DNA from: Agelaius tricolor
Lineage: Eukaryota > Chordata > Aves > Passeriformes > Icteridae
Direction of reading: 5' to 3'
DNA: 64,000 bases
Assembly: GCA_023055355.1 (NCBI GenBank)
Contig: JALJCS010000004.1
Location: 27,928,744-27,992,743, forward strand
Part shown: positions 1 through 12,600 of the stretch, one piece after another
Position numbering within the stretch: the stretch's first letter is position 1
Layout of the letters: the number at the start of each line of letters is the position of its first letter
Made by a program: the position numbers and the translations under genes
Notes under the pieces: model-generated
The model's input: only the letters and a program-made list of their open reading frames with translations
The model's database searches: none
What the model was told of the DNA's origin: nothing

Positions 1-2440
1 TTCTTCCCTAATCCAACCTGTAAAATAACATTGGCATAAAGAGTTTCTTAGTTAAAAGATGAAACAGTTCCAATTGCTTAATAGCCCCTAAAGAAACTAT
101 GAAAACACATATAAAAATAGCAGCAGTTATTTTTGTTCTCTGAAATTAAGGCCACAAAAATAATGGTTTAATTTTTTGCAAAGTTTCTGAATAGCAGAAA
201 ACATTTTCAGATACAGGAAATACTTCTGTAATGGCGAAGTTCTCCTGAAAGGTTGTGAAGTATTTTTTTCTTCTATTCTTGGTAGATTACATTGAGGCTA
301 TTTTTGGCAAACCTATTAATTTCCATTGAAAGTTTCAGATAAGAACACAGTTCTGTCATACCATGCTCTGTGCAGACGTAGAATGACTAAGGGATAGATT
401 TTGTCTTGAGCAGATATATGTTTAAGACATTCTTTGAAGAGAAAAGTCTGAAACCATGGAAGAGCTCTACTTCTGAAACATAATTCTGTGTGTAAGAATT
501 TGATAATACTAGAGTAATGTCAGACTAATTCTCCTACGGATTACTCGTTTTTACAAAAATGTAATTTCACTGATTTCAACATATACATACCTAATTTGCA
601 TCGTGGTAAACAAGAAGAGACTCTGACTCACGGTTTATTTTACCTACTTGCCAGTTGAGTACAGAGTGTTCGTGTTGACAGGCACCTAAATAGTTACTAA
701 AGGAGCACAGGGTGAATTATATAATAGTTTTTCTTAATGTATGCCAAATATCTCTGGATAGAAAAAGCACCAGCAAGCAAACATAAAGACAATTCTGGAT
801 TCTAGGCAAAGAATTTAATTTGATGTAGCAAATTAAAGTTTAACAGTGAATATTATCTATGTCAAGAGGCAAGAAAGAACTGCAATTAAGAATTCACCCC
901 ATTATTAACCTCTAGCTATTTTTGGCATAATTTAAACAAATTATTAAGATTCTTAATTAGGAAGAAGAGAACTTGCACTAAATTCATTCTTTTCTTGTTA
1001 CTTTGTGTGTCAGAAGAGAAATCAACTATCATATCAGCCAATAAAACAATATTGCTACTGAGAGGGTCTAAAAATTTAGATCTAAAAACAGAATAAATCA
1101 CTTTTATTGATTAATACCTTTTCACATAAACTATAAACACTTTGCATATGAGGAATTAAGACAAGAGATTTGATAATTTTTTCTTTACAGAAAAAGTAAG
1201 TGAAAAAAATTGCAGCTGTAAGCTATGACTGTAAAACAGATTTAAAATCAGTCTTCGGTTGGCTACTTTTCAGACAAACATTGAACAAAATTCAAAAGAT
1301 GACCATTTTTGAGAGTATGTTGATTTTGAAAAAAAAAAAAACCACAAAGACCCAGAGTTTTCTAATTAAAAGAACTCCTGAAAAATATAGAAGAAATAAT
1401 CTGGTTTTGCAGTACATGAAGATGATTGTAAAGAGACTGGAATCTCACCACAAAATCATGCGTCACATTACCATTGCTATGGCAATACCCTTGCCTTTTG
1501 ATACCAATACTGATGACTATTTAATTTAATGTTAGGTACATTTTATGAGCTTAAAATACAAGTTACTTAGTTCACAAAGTCCAGGTTTTGTCTTTTGTAC
1601 AGACTTTTTTTAGTTCTCCATACAATGTTAATTTCTAAAACTCAGTTTCTCTTCTAGATGTGAATAAAGCTGAGTAGATACTGATATGCATGATGATAAA
1701 ATCTTCAAGTTGCCATAATATCTATCCATAAAATTTGAGGATATGATAGTTTTGTGTCTTGTCTGTGCAGCTAGTCAAGCAACTATATATTCTGGGGAAA
1801 CCTTCCCAAGTTTAGTGTAGAAAGCCCCCTCATCTCTTGCTTATTCCATCCTTATGCTTAAAGAGTAACAGAGCATCTTTAAAAGCAGAAATCTGACAGC
1901 TGTGAAGCACTGACATATTTTTAGGTGTGTGCTTGGAATCAACCTTTTGATGCCTCATTTATTGTAGTCCTTTTTTATTGTTTTTTTTATACTTGCTGTG
2001 CAGTTTCTATATTTTCTACCTTGTTATACTTTCTTTCTGTCTCATACTGTCAGCTCCTTTTTTTGATACTTTCAGTAGAAAGGCAAGCATGAAAATCAGT
2101 ATCTCCCTCAAGGCCATTAAAGCCAATCATTAGCAGGATAACATTAAGTTGCCATAGCATCTTTAAATTTGAATCATTAGAGTCCAGTGCTTGCTGTGTC
2201 CTCTCTTCTTTACCAGCAACACACTCCCCATGCCAGGCTTTAAATTTGAGAGCACACTGCTTATTCTGTGGAACAATATTCACCCTGTAGCAGGGCTTTG
2301 CCTGGAGTTCGGGTGAACCAACTTGATCCTTATCCTATTTACAAAAATTATCAACGATGAATGGAGAAAGGGTCACACTACTTTTGGTCTTGGGGAATAC
2401 TGAAACCAGACTGACTCATTGTGCTAAGTGCAAAACAAAC
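1..2440. other. AT-rich non-coding DNA, no gene seen
   Basis: No gene, RNA or recognisable transposon is visible. The longest open frame is 109 codons on the plus strand (1200-1529). It is rich in Lys and Ile, spans an A-run near 1329, and has no domain I recognise, so I treat it as chance. The stretch 2280-2440 lies next to the LTR-like block that follows and could hold retroviral remnants, but I cannot show this. Confidence 0.6.
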
Positions 2441-2980
2441 TAGTGCGAGATTTCAAGTCAGAACTACAGTTTAATAGGAAAATAAAAACAAAGGCAGAAA
2501 ACACAGGCTTAAACTGACAGAGTCAGGATACAACCTGACACCCTGTTGGTCAGACTGGTGGTAGCAGTCTGATTAAATGGTGGACAGGGTTCTGTTGAAG
2601 CAGTGATCCTGTAGAAGGGCTGGTCTTTCTCTAAAGATCCAGTGATGGTTATGTACTCTTGTGTTCCGGGAAAACAGTAGGTAGGGCTGCCCATGTTCCA
2701 AACCTCATACTATATCTGGGTAGGAATTCTTGGTTCCTCCCTCTGGGTGGAGCATCTCACAATGGGATAATGTAATTTTTGAATCCTGCAATGAGGCTTG
2801 ATGGCCCATTAGCAGAGACAGCACCTGGAGGGAGTTATCAGGGATGAGTCATGGAGGAGAAAAAGAACTCTGCCCTACCTGGCCTTAAGAAGCTTATGAA
2901 GATGGTACTAAAATACATACTTTTGGTTACATCTTCCATTGTAACCTAAGATACTCATCAATCCCAAAGTTAAACATTAT
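2440..2980 (-). mobile_element. LTR-like block, probably an avian endogenous retrovirus LTR
   Basis: The composition is more GC-rich and mixed than the flanks and resembles dispersed avian LTRs. Read on the minus strand, it contains a TATA-like GATATAG near 2710-2720. An ATTAAA poly(A)-signal variant lies near 2470-2475, ahead of the putative 3' edge. A 61-codon minus-strand open frame (2509-2694) lies inside it and is not considered a gene. No TG...CA ends with target-site duplication could be fixed, so the borders are approximate and the orientation is tentative. The family assignment is from general resemblance only. Alternatives are another class of dispersed repeat or unique DNA. Confidence 0.45.
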
Positions 2981-5950
2981 TAGGAAGAACAATATTTCAG
3001 AAACAAACAACCTTGAGGTGTGGCAGACCTAATAAGGGAACCAAGAAATCATGGTACTGATCACTTATCCAAAGCTGCTGAGCTGACACAGCCAGCCTAG
3101 AAACATGAATGACAGATCATCACTTTATTCCAGAAAAGCCCAGCCCAAATTTTCAATGGCAGGGACTACTAACACACCCCTTCTCAGAGTGTGCGTGGAG
3201 CTTCCTCCCTAGAGTAGTAATGGCTCTAAACATTATTTCTTGAGGAGGAGCAAAAGAAATGCACCAATAGTAATTGGTATAGGTGAGTAGCATCAGTTTC
3301 TACACAGTAATTATTTTGCTAGATTTAATATCATTGCTTCAATATTCTTCAATAAATAGTGCACTATACTAGTAGTTCTAGCTACATATATTATGCAGTA
3401 AATACCACTGATTAAAGTATTTCTGTCTAATTGTTATCATTATAATAAATTTTAATAATTATTTCATTTTATATTAATTAGTAACGTAAATATATTTTGA
3501 GTGCAAACTTTGATCCTGGGCAAAGTTGCATAAAGTCTCTATTACAGTTGTATAAGCCTTTAGGCATAAACTGTTGACAATATCTGGGATTAGGACAGGA
3601 TCCAGCCACCCTGGGCTCCTCACTGAGTGAGAGTTTTGAAGTCATGTGGCCTTTTCTGAAACTCTTGACTCAACAAAAGAGTCTGCCCAATAAAACTTGC
3701 CAAAGTTTCTGTTTCATTTGCAACAGCTCCCCCCACACTCCCCCTAAAAAAGTGTTTTAAAGCTGAAGCCACAGAAGTTACTGTCTGTAGTAATAATGAA
3801 ATCAGAAAACAAATTTTTCTGCAAGAATATGATCGTTTTCATCAACATAGTCATGAGCAATCTCAGAAAAAAGAAAACACAGAATTATAATGTTTAGGTG
3901 TTGAATTCTAGTCACCAAAGTCATAAATCTAAGAGATCTAAGGGACTTGGAGGAGGAGTTTTCAAAAGCACTTTCTTAAATTAAAAGACTTTTGATAACA
4001 CATGCTGTTATATTCCAACATCATCTCTTCTTTGTGAGACAGAAAACACCATATGTCTCATCTCCTTGCATTAGGTGCAGCATTTAAATGCAGTAAAAAT
4101 TTTTCTTTCACTCCCGTTTACAGAAGACATTGAAAAATTGTGACACAGCTTAAAATATTATTTTTGAAGTCCTATTAAATTCCTTGGTTATGCTTTGTGT
4201 ACATAATTTAGGATACGGTAAAAAATAATGATGTTTTAAACAAGATTTTTACAACCTGTTACCGAATTCTTCTTGTAGGTATTCTTAGAAGAAAAATATT
4301 AATAATTCTGAGTCAGGGACTTGTAAGTAAAGTTAACTTATTCTAGTGCTGGTAAACTAGGAAAAGAACCCTGGCTTAGAACTGTCATGTCTAAATGTTA
4401 AATGGCCAAAGATCTGGGATGTGGGGAAAAAGAAGGTGAATTCTGTTTTTCATTTTCTAATCAGCACAGAAATGAATCTTCTGTTTAATGAGCAGTATCT
4501 GTTAGAAGCTGCTCAGATATTGTGGTGCTGAAAGTGCTAGAGCTGTGTAAGCAAAGGGGATATTCAGCTTGAGTTTCTTTAGGCACTTTGTCAAAAGAGA
4601 TAAAAGAAACAGAATGGAAGATTATTTTAAGGAAAGTAATTAGAATGAGCAGGTGAAGTGCCCTACAGTACTGGGATGAAGTCATTTGAAGATAGGTGTT
4701 GAGATATGAGCAGGTGAAATATTTGAAGGGTCTTAAAAAGTAGCATCAAGTTAGGTCAAATGTAAATGAAAAATAGAGTATAAAGGATAACCTTTTGGTC
4801 TCAAGATTAAAAGTTTGGTTTGATGTACTTAGTAAGAAGTACCAGAGGAATGAAGCAAAATAAAGTGGGTGAAGAAACCATTACTCAGAGCACTTGGTAA
4901 AAGAATTTTAGGAGAACTTCTGAAGCAGAGAAGAAGAACTAAATATTCCAGATGGAGTGATGCAATTCATATGAGATACCGAAGTCCAAATATACTTCAG
5001 AAAATGCAATATAAGGAAAAGAGATCTATTAGCGTCCTTGGAGGAGTGTGAGAAAGAAAGATCAGAGAATGATGTGCACAGATCATCTGTGAGTTACTTG
5101 GCAGCATTTTATGCTATTAAGCTAAAGTGCATAGAATGAAGAATAGTTTGACAAAACAAGATCAGCCATAATACAACTCTCCATCCACTTACAGCTGCAT
5201 GTCAGAAAATCAAAAGAGAATTCAAAGAACTGTGAGACTTAACTCAGACACAGTGTGAGAGATTTGAAAGCTTTCAATGTAATAATGGCTCTTTCTTGTT
5301 TCCAAAAGTAGTCATCCTCCAGAAAAAAAAAAAAATCATATATAATAGTGATTTTTTTTCTTTTCCCCAATTCAGTATAATTTTTCTCTTTCTGTATTGG
5401 TGCAATCCTTTCAGGCCTACACCGTTATGCAATAGGTAGTCATGAGGTGGAGGATTTAGCACCTCTTGTAACATTTTTTGATGTTTTTCTCTTTGCCTGT
5501 GTTATTTGGTAATGGGTATAATGGGAACACTTTGCAGATAGACTTTTAATATCTCTGGCTTCCTTTTTCAGGTAATTCAGTTAATTAGATTTAAATAATT
5601 TGTTTTCAGTTTACAGTTTTAGGTCTGTAATTCAGCATCCCTTGCTTTAAATGATGCTTTTCAGTAAAATAAGGATTTTCAACAGTATTTGATAAACAGA
5701 TTTGTCATTTCATACTGCAAGAAAAGACAAAAGAACTGCCCCATTAATATGTTTTTCATACTGTTGTGTCTGTTCCTGTTATAGTCACAAAAAGAACAAT
5801 TGACCTTATAGTGGACATTGCTGCGACAGTAACACCTAGATCTATCACTGCTATGCAGCCATATGCTCCTTTAACAGGCAAAAAAATAACTTATTGTCTA
5901 TTTACATCAGTAAGTTGTTAAATTATTACTGAAAATAAAGTGTGAAATCA
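2980..5950. other. AT-rich non-coding DNA, no gene seen
   Basis: No coding region, RNA gene or clear repeat is recognised. Open frames are at most about 66 codons (for example 4485-4685 minus, 4869-5051 plus, 5274-5474 minus) and have no family features. A short pyrimidine/A-rich patch lies around 5320-5370. Confidence 0.6.
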
Positions 5951-6089
5951 TGGCACAACTGAAGTGCCTCAGATTCTTTACAGACCAAGACAGGTTCAGA
6001 CTTTGTTTCGCTTCAGTTTATATACGGATGAAGAGGCAGCTAAAACTTTTTGAAAACAAATACAGAGACAGGAATGATATTTTCATTCT

Positions 6090-6765
6090 TGAATCAGGCA
6101 GTCCGAAGCGGTCAGGCTGGGGAAGCATTGTCCTTCTCGGACATCCTGGCTGGCTATCCAGCACCGCTAGCAGTACGGGGGCACTGTCCCGATGTCCGTG
6201 GTTCGGGACAGCACCTAAGGCAAACGCTCTGTGCTATGACAGCAGCGTGACCTTGTGGTAGGACGTGGCTTGGCTTATGGCCACAGTCAGCAGAAAAAGA
6301 GAGCGCGCTCCAGCTGTGGTGAATCCAGGCTTACCTGGACCCAGGAGAAACCGACAACGAGGAAGAAGAGGGGGAGGTTGGAACAGCTTATAAGGAGTGA
6401 GGGAAACAAGGGAGGAGTCAGTCCTTGGACGAATAGAGTTTTAGGGGGGAGCGGGACACAAAAGATTGACTTAGGGAAAACCCCAATGGGGATAACTTGA
6501 GGGTGGGGCCCCAGCCCCTGAGCCAATCACTCAACGCTCTGGCTGGAAGTTTCTAGAGAGAAGGGTGGGAGCACCGAGTGACGGACAGGGCACTGGGGAG
6601 GGATTTGAGAAAGAATGCATTAATCTCAAAGGCAACTGGGGAGGAGTTGGGATAACTGGCAGCATAAAGGAGGGAAGGGAGAACCAGGGCAGAGCCATTA
6701 CATGATAGGGGGAACAGAACAGTCCAACTTATACAGACACAACGCAACAGCAGTCTGGGCTTAAA
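6090..6765 (-). mobile_element. Solo LTR-like element with complete promoter signals, minus strand
   Basis: This is one of the most GC- and CpG-rich stretches of the window, sharply bounded by AT-rich flanks. On the minus strand the signals come in promoter order: a CCAAT box (ATTGG on minus, plus 6523-6527), a TATA box (TTATAA within plus 6387-6394), then about 50 bases further a splice-donor-like CAG|GTAAGCC (plus 6328-6337). This order fits an endogenous retrovirus LTR with a short leader. The minus-strand 5' edge probably lies near 6749-6752, where the sequence reads TGTTGCG or TGCTGTTG. The 3' edge is unclear and could lie as far left as 5951. I found no convincing target-site duplication and no flanking gag, pol or env. 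Open frames of up to 103 codons here overlap in several phases and look like by-products of high GC. A cellular CpG promoter is a less likely alternative. Confidence 0.55.
6328..6393 (-). promoter_or_regulatory. TATA box plus downstream splice-donor-like site in the LTR-like element
   Basis: The minus-strand TATA (plus 6387-6394) would place a start site about 30 bases on, near plus 6360. About 25 bases later comes a strong 5' splice consensus (CAG|GTAAGCC). This layout would permit a short first exon. Transcription is inferred, not shown. Confidence 0.35.
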
Positions 6766-6769
6766 ATAT

Positions 6770-8085
6770 TTAGACTAGAAATTGATGCTTATCTGCTAAA
6801 GGTGTGTTCTTGTGTGTGTTCCTATTAAGATCCTGAAAGAAAAATCCTGTGGAATGGGAATTTTAATGAGAAAGTGATACAAAAGATAATAATGGAGTGC
6901 TTCTATGTCTCTCACATACTTTCAACAAGTGCAATAAGCAAAAGAGAAATATTCTTGCTCTGAAATTTGGTCTCTGCTTCTATACTACTGTAGTGATCCC
7001 TTGTCTGATGTTGCCAAAGGGGATGTGAAATACATTAGATGTTTTATTTCTTCAGGTTTCTGACTGGATGAAGGGAAAGTTGCAGAATATTATATGAACA
7101 ATAGCCTGACCTAGGTAGTTTTAGCATTTATTAACTCTTCTCCCTAAACTCATTCAGCCACATTGCATTCTCAGTAAGTGATGCTCTCTTAAAAGGCAGA
7201 TGTCTGGCCAAAAGCAGCAATCCCTTCAGGTTCTGTAGCCCCCTAAACCTACTCATGTTCTTTGACAAGTGTTTCCATTTTCCCTGAAGTAACAGAAGGA
7301 AAATCACTTTTGCTCTTCTTGGCTTTCCTGAGAAAGAGCAGCATCTTGGCTGTGTTCAGGTTGTCACACTGTATAATCCTTGTTTAAAGCAGGGCAGCTA
7401 CTGAATATTGTGGTGTAAATGGCATAAGACATACTCCAGGCACATCTGTGTCTGTCAGTTTACATCAAGTCACAAAGAAGAGAGCAGGGCTCTTAAATTT
7501 CTTCTGGCAAGTTACAAATGGTTCAACCTCTGTGAAGTTTAAATCATTCATTCACAAATAAAGTTATTTTTCTGACACTGTTTTTTCTTTTTTTTTTCCC
7601 TATATATTTCTTGCCATGAAATAATTTGTGCTCCTTGTGGGTGGTAATGATGAGTGGCTTATTGCTCTGTTCTGCAAGGGAGAGACTACACATCATGGAT
7701 TTAGCCATGTTCAATTATAGAAGTTTTGTCTTCAGTACTCAATCTACTTACTGTAAAAATACCATTATTATAAGGGTCTGTTTTGGGCTTTCTAAGCTGA
7801 CAGAACTTGCTGACAGATATTTGTGGGTACCTGGCAAACACAGCTTAAATATGAATCTAGTAAAGGAGAAAAAAGGACAAAAAATATGGAGCATGGGAAG
7901 CTTTATCTAAGACAACATGAATATGTTAATCTTTAGTTTCCAGTTTATTTAGTGAATCTCTGAGAATAATTTTTGTATCATCAAATTGACCAAGTCCTAT
8001 TGCTTTTCAGTCTACACAGGGTTGTGAAACTATTGTCATCTTCTTTTTTCCTGCAGAAAAGGGACACCATGCAGGAAAGAAACTG
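6770..8085. other. Non-coding DNA, no gene seen
   Basis: Unique-looking AT-rich DNA. A 94-codon plus-strand frame (7626-7910) has no recognisable domain, and a T-rich run lies at about 7580-7600. Nothing else is supportable. Confidence 0.55.
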
Positions 8086-8673
8086 AAGTTCTCATCAATA
8101 GCAAGCTGACCAAAGGCTAGCAATGCACTATATGACAATGAAGACAAATAGCATCCTGAGCTTCATTAGGAAAAGTATTGACAGCAGGCTAAGGCAGGTG
8201 ATCTTGCCTGTCCTCTCCATTCAGCCCTGATGAGACGCATCTGTGTGGCTTTTAAGGGCTTGAAGCATGATGCAAAGGTGAGAGAGCTGGAAGTGCTCAG
8301 GTTAGAGAAGACTCAGGCACTTTATCTATGTGTATAAACATTTGATAGGAGGGAACAAAGAAGGACCCACTTCTCACAGGTAATGGTCACAAACTGAAAT
8401 ACAGGGTACTCTAGCTAAACAGAAAAAAAACCAAACTTTTTTTTCTTTTTTGTCTTTCTTTCCCTGATGGGCAAGTACTGGAATAGATGGTCCAGAGGGG
8501 CTGAGGAGTCTTTAGTCTAGGATACACATGATCTGATGCATCCAGAGAGTAATGCAACCTCAATGACCAGAGTGTTGGACTGATGATTTCCAGAGGTCCC
8601 TTCCAGCCTCACCAACACCAGCTGGGTAGGTTGTTTCTGTCTATTTGCTGGGTGCCCACAAACTCTATGATTC
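8085..8673 (+). mobile_element. CR1 LINE, 5'-truncated 3' end
   Basis: The text follows the C-terminal part of CR1 ORF2 and the CR1 3' UTR. It runs from a degraded segment on CR1 gene products being carried and counted (about 8085-8240), through the 'cagccctgatgagacgcatctg' type segment near 8222, to the typical tail (GGTCCCTTCCAGCCTCAC at about 8594-8611). The frame is destroyed by indels. An A-run/T-run patch at 8424-8460 replaces expected CR1 sequence. A CR1-like terminal octamer region (CTCTATGATTC) occurs at about 8662-8672 after a roughly 40-base stretch that does not fit, suggesting a small insertion near the 3' end. 5' truncation is usual for CR1. Confidence 0.85.
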
Positions 8674-9058
8674 CACCTCCTCAACAGGAGAGGGGAAGAA
8701 AATACAATGAAAAAATTGTGAGTCAAGGTAAGACAGAGAGAAAATTCAGCAATAACTGCCATAAATGAAACAGACTTGGCTTGGGGTAATTAATTTTCTT
8801 CAAAAGGAATATGGTAGAATAATGAGAAGAAAGAGCACTCTAAAAATGTCTTTGTTCCACTGATTCTTTCTAACTTCTCCATCCCAAGTGGCGCAGGAAG
8901 AATGTGGGTTATAGCTAGGTTAAAGCACTTCATCTCTACTTCTCTTCCTCTGTACCATTGTGGGGTTCCACCTATGGGAAACAGGTATTCATGAACTTCT
9001 CATGAATATGTCCTTCTCACAGTCTCCAGTACCTCAATAACTGCTTCAACATAGGTCA
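8674..9058. other. Non-coding spacer, no gene seen
   Basis: No gene or recognisable repeat was found between the CR1 tail and the GC-rich repeat that follows. Confidence 0.5.
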
Positions 9059-9610
9059 TTGGACTGCTCTAATGACTTATGGGACCACAGATCCTGCCAG
9101 AAAACTTACTCCTATGTGGCGTCCTCTCCACGGGATGCACATCCTGCCAAGATCATGCTCCAGCTTGAGTTCTCCATGAGCTGCAGCTTTCTTCGAGTCA
9201 TTCACACCTGCTCTGCCGCAGAATCCTCCATGGACTGCAGGTGGATTTCTACTCTACCATGGATCTCCATGGGCTGCACGGGCACAGCTGGGTCAACAAA
9301 GTCTTCCCCAGGATCTACACCATATGCCTCTCCTTCTGCACTGATCTTGGTGTCTGCAGAGCTGTTTCTCTCACATACGTTCACTGCTCTCTCTCACAGC
9401 TGCTGTGGCCATGGTTTTCTCCATGTTGAGTATGTTATCACCATCTTCCAACACTACAGATCAGCATACCTCTGGCCAGCCACAGGCTGGTCCTGGGGTC
9501 AGTCAGCTCTGACATGGGGGCAGCCTCTGGTGTCTTCTCACAACGTCATCCTTGCAGCCCTATGCACATCCCTGCTACCATACCCCTGCCACATGCACAA
9601 TCTAATTCTA
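9059..9610 (+). mobile_element. GC-rich dispersed repeat, LTR-like, containing a 218-codon open frame
   Basis: This holds the longest open frame of the window (9059-9715, plus). Its translation is rich in Ser, Cys, Trp and His, with no domain order, no homology I can name and no conserved motif. It resembles the spurious proteins that arise when avian dispersed repeats are translated. Imperfect copies of the motif TCCATGRGCTGCA recur at 9173-9186, 9227-9240 and 9266-9279, so part of the block grew by internal duplication. The repeat class is uncertain: an LTR fragment of an avian endogenous retrovirus is my best guess. I do not call a CDS. Confidence 0.45.
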
Positions 9611-10125
9611 AGATTCTGTGAGTACTTGAAAAATATCAAGGTTCAGCATATGTGTGTGTCCTTATCTATTCTAAAAGCAATCCCCCCAAATGATGCACAT
9701 ATTGCACATTTTTGAAAGGTAAACCAAACACTTGTGGAGTTCTTTAAATTAAAAGCCATTATTGTGTGTTTTAAAATTATTTAATAAATATCCTTACTTA
9801 TAGAGAAGAGGATGCTGTACAAATTAACCACTTAACAATCAGCTTAATTCAAAAGTTAGTTTCAGACCTTAACCTGCATGAGTATTTGCATCAACCTCTG
9901 TAATGACCTTTTTTCAGAAATGGTAGGTTTGAGTTCCAAGGTTTGTTCCTTGGAGATCAACCAGCCTGATACCCTGATCCAAACCTCCCAGACTGCTGGC
10001 TATTTGACTTGAGGTTTTCCGGTGAATGGACTACATGTTTGGGGAAGATACAATGTGCCAGCACCAGGACACTTGCCTTTAGTGCCGCTGCAGCTGCTGG
10101 CACTGAACCCCTCACTCACCTCAAA
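9611..10125. other. Non-coding DNA, no gene seen
   Basis: AT-rich until about 9900, then mixed composition. No gene, RNA or identifiable repeat. Confidence 0.5.
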
Positions 10126-10205
10126 GAATCAAAATCACAGAGTAGTTAGGGCTGGAAAGGACCTCTGGAGCTCACCTACTCCAACCCACCTGCCTACAGT
10201 CCTCT
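10126..10205 (-). mobile_element. CR1 3' tail fragment
   Basis: On the plus strand it reads AATCACAGAGTAGTTAGGG, then CTGGAAAGGACCTCTGGAG, then CTCCAACCCACCTGCC. This is the reverse complement of the CR1 3' UTR end. Only about 75-80 bases remain. Confidence 0.85.
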
Positions 10206-12600
10206 CATAGCTGACATTCAGGCAACATATAGTAGCATTCTCACCCCAGTGGCTAGAGATTAAAAGTTCCAAACATGCTCCAGTAGCAGACACCAGGCCA
10301 GGTGTGCCTACAACCCCTGCGTGCCTCTGACTCTAGTCTGCCTCTAGTAGCTGGCACCAAATTTCCCTCATACACACAAGTCTTGTGGTCAGTTACTCCA
10401 CACATTGCTATAGAATAGAGAGTAAGGGTACAGTGAGTGAAAGTTCAGAAAATATTCAGTGAGCAGAAAGAAAAGCTTTCATGTGAAGATATAAAAAGAA
10501 AGGACAGACTGTGCTGATCAGTTGTGGGGTTCAGCCACACAAGTATATGAATGAAACCTATATTACAGTTGACCCACTTGGACACATTTCCTTCTACCCT
10601 CTGATTTGTTCCTCCCTGCTTCTCCTACCCCTCATCCATTTGCTTGGGTTGACCCTCAGATCCCCCTTCAACATCCTGGTCCTAAGATTTACTCTTCATC
10701 AGTAGCAAAGTCCCAGTTTTCCTGCAGTTTCTTGGTAGCACATCAGTAAATGCAACCAGGTTTATTTCTCATTAATGTCACATTGTTGCTAATGCTAATT
10801 GTTCAGGTTTTATGTCTCAGGATGTTGTATCTCTCTGTGTTCTTATGATGCAGATTTGAATAGGTGCTAAGTCATATGGTCAGATTGAAAAAAATGAAAA
10901 TTATCACACTTCACATATCCATACCAAGTAGTGTGGCTGCCCAGGTTTATTCTCATCACTACCTCCCTTATGATTTTTTCGTCAGGTTTCTGTCTGTATG
11001 TTCTTGCTCATGACCTTCTTTTCACATTACTTCTCTTTGCACTGAGAAAGGCCCTGACCAGATACATCAAGGAGCAGACACATTCTTTCCACATACCTTT
11101 ACATTATCCATTTTCTTCTTTTAGGAAGCTGACTTCCTGCTTTAAGAAAAGAGAATAGTTTAGAGATATGGTCTCTGGTTAGGTTTCACCAGGTACCCAT
11201 TCCTGACTCATAATGCCATGTAAAGTGGTTTAGGAGTAGCGGTTCCAAAGACCAGAAAAAGCAGTCACTTTGGCGTACTCTTGGAGCCTGATGAAAATAT
11301 GTCTACCAGGCAGCATAGCAAATACAAGTGTTTTGTATTGGGATGTGTTCATGTCAATATTACAGGCCTTGAAGGGACTGAACCTGTGTGATCATAAGTC
11401 TTAGCAAGATGTAGATTTGGATCAGCATTCTAATGCCTTTGTGTTCTTATATACACCTGTAATTAGGTAATCCTGAAAGGTGGTCTCTTCTGTCACAACA
11501 TGGCAAGCTGCAGATGTGTTTAGGATATTCATGGAGATCAAGAAACACAAACTGAATTTTTACCCATTGCAGTTAGTGAAATAATTATCCGTTCTGTACA
11601 CAGCACCATTTCCTTAGCTTTTGGTCATATCTCCTGAGCAGCAGGTGTCTTGGTGGAACATATTAGCAAGAAAAATATTATAGAGCATCCTGTCATACAG
11701 ATTTTTTGATTTTTTACTAGTACAGTGAAGGACTTTGACAAGAAAATCTGTCAACCACTCTCTGTTGCTAATGGAGTCTGGAAACTGTTGACATATATAA
11801 GTGGTCTCTTATAATAGTTTTCTACACAAGAAGATTTAACTTTAGTACTCTGTTATTTAATCAGGACAGTTCCCAGACTGTATAATGACATATTGTCCAA
11901 GACAATTGGTTTCACTAAAAGAGAAGTGCCTGAATTGATATTGAAGGTAAAAATACCCTTTAGTCTTTAATATTTTCTTTCACACTGTTTTCCACCACAC
12001 AATGTTCTCTTGTGTAAACACTTGCAAAAGTACTGACTTATTAGCCACGTGAGGTCCATAACAGTTATCATGTCTTGATGGCAGTTAAGCACTCAGATGT
12101 TGTCAGAGCTCACCATTCTCCAGATGTCCACATCTGTAATTTGTCCAGGACAAATACCAGTATGAGTGGTATAGTGCTAAAGTTGATAGCTGTCTTCACA
12201 GCTCACATTTTCCTATGTCCTAGGTAAATTAATCTTCACAGGTCTTTCTCCTTTTCTTATCTGTAGGCTTAGCTTGGGCTATTTGCAATTTTACCCACAC
12301 TGACTTTACAGTACTTTCGTTTTTTGTGTTGTGCGTTCTGTTTTTGTTATTGTTCATTTGTTTAGGGTTTATTTGGTTTTTTACAGAACTGAAGACTGAT
12401 TTTATAAAATCTTCTGTACAGACATCTTCCTGCACTGCAGCTGTTCATGTACAATCCCAGTAGTGTTCATGGAAGTCTGCTCTGGTCTCAGTGGTGTGTT
12501 ATCAGTTATTGACATTCAAGACAAACTAGTCATGCCTGGAAACTGCTCTGGGCTGTCTGTGACATCTCTTTCAGTGACATACTTGAAATGGATTGAATTT
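10206..12600. other. Non-coding DNA, possibly old transposon remnants
   Basis: No gene is supportable. Open frames of 64-76 codons (10511-10705 plus, 10931-11158 plus, 12229-12435 minus) have no recognisable family. The composition is less AT-rich than the deep flanks, and the stretch sits between two CR1 copies, so a decayed retroviral or LINE remnant is possible. I could not match any protein motif. Confidence 0.4.

Noticed and set aside
1200..1529. 109-codon plus-strand open frame
   Set aside because: Low-complexity Lys/Ile-rich translation crossing an A-run, no domain and no splice or promoter context.
5950..6261. 103-codon plus-strand open frame
   Set aside because: It overlaps the minus-strand LTR-like block and another open frame of 66 codons, so it is most likely an antisense by-product of GC-rich DNA.
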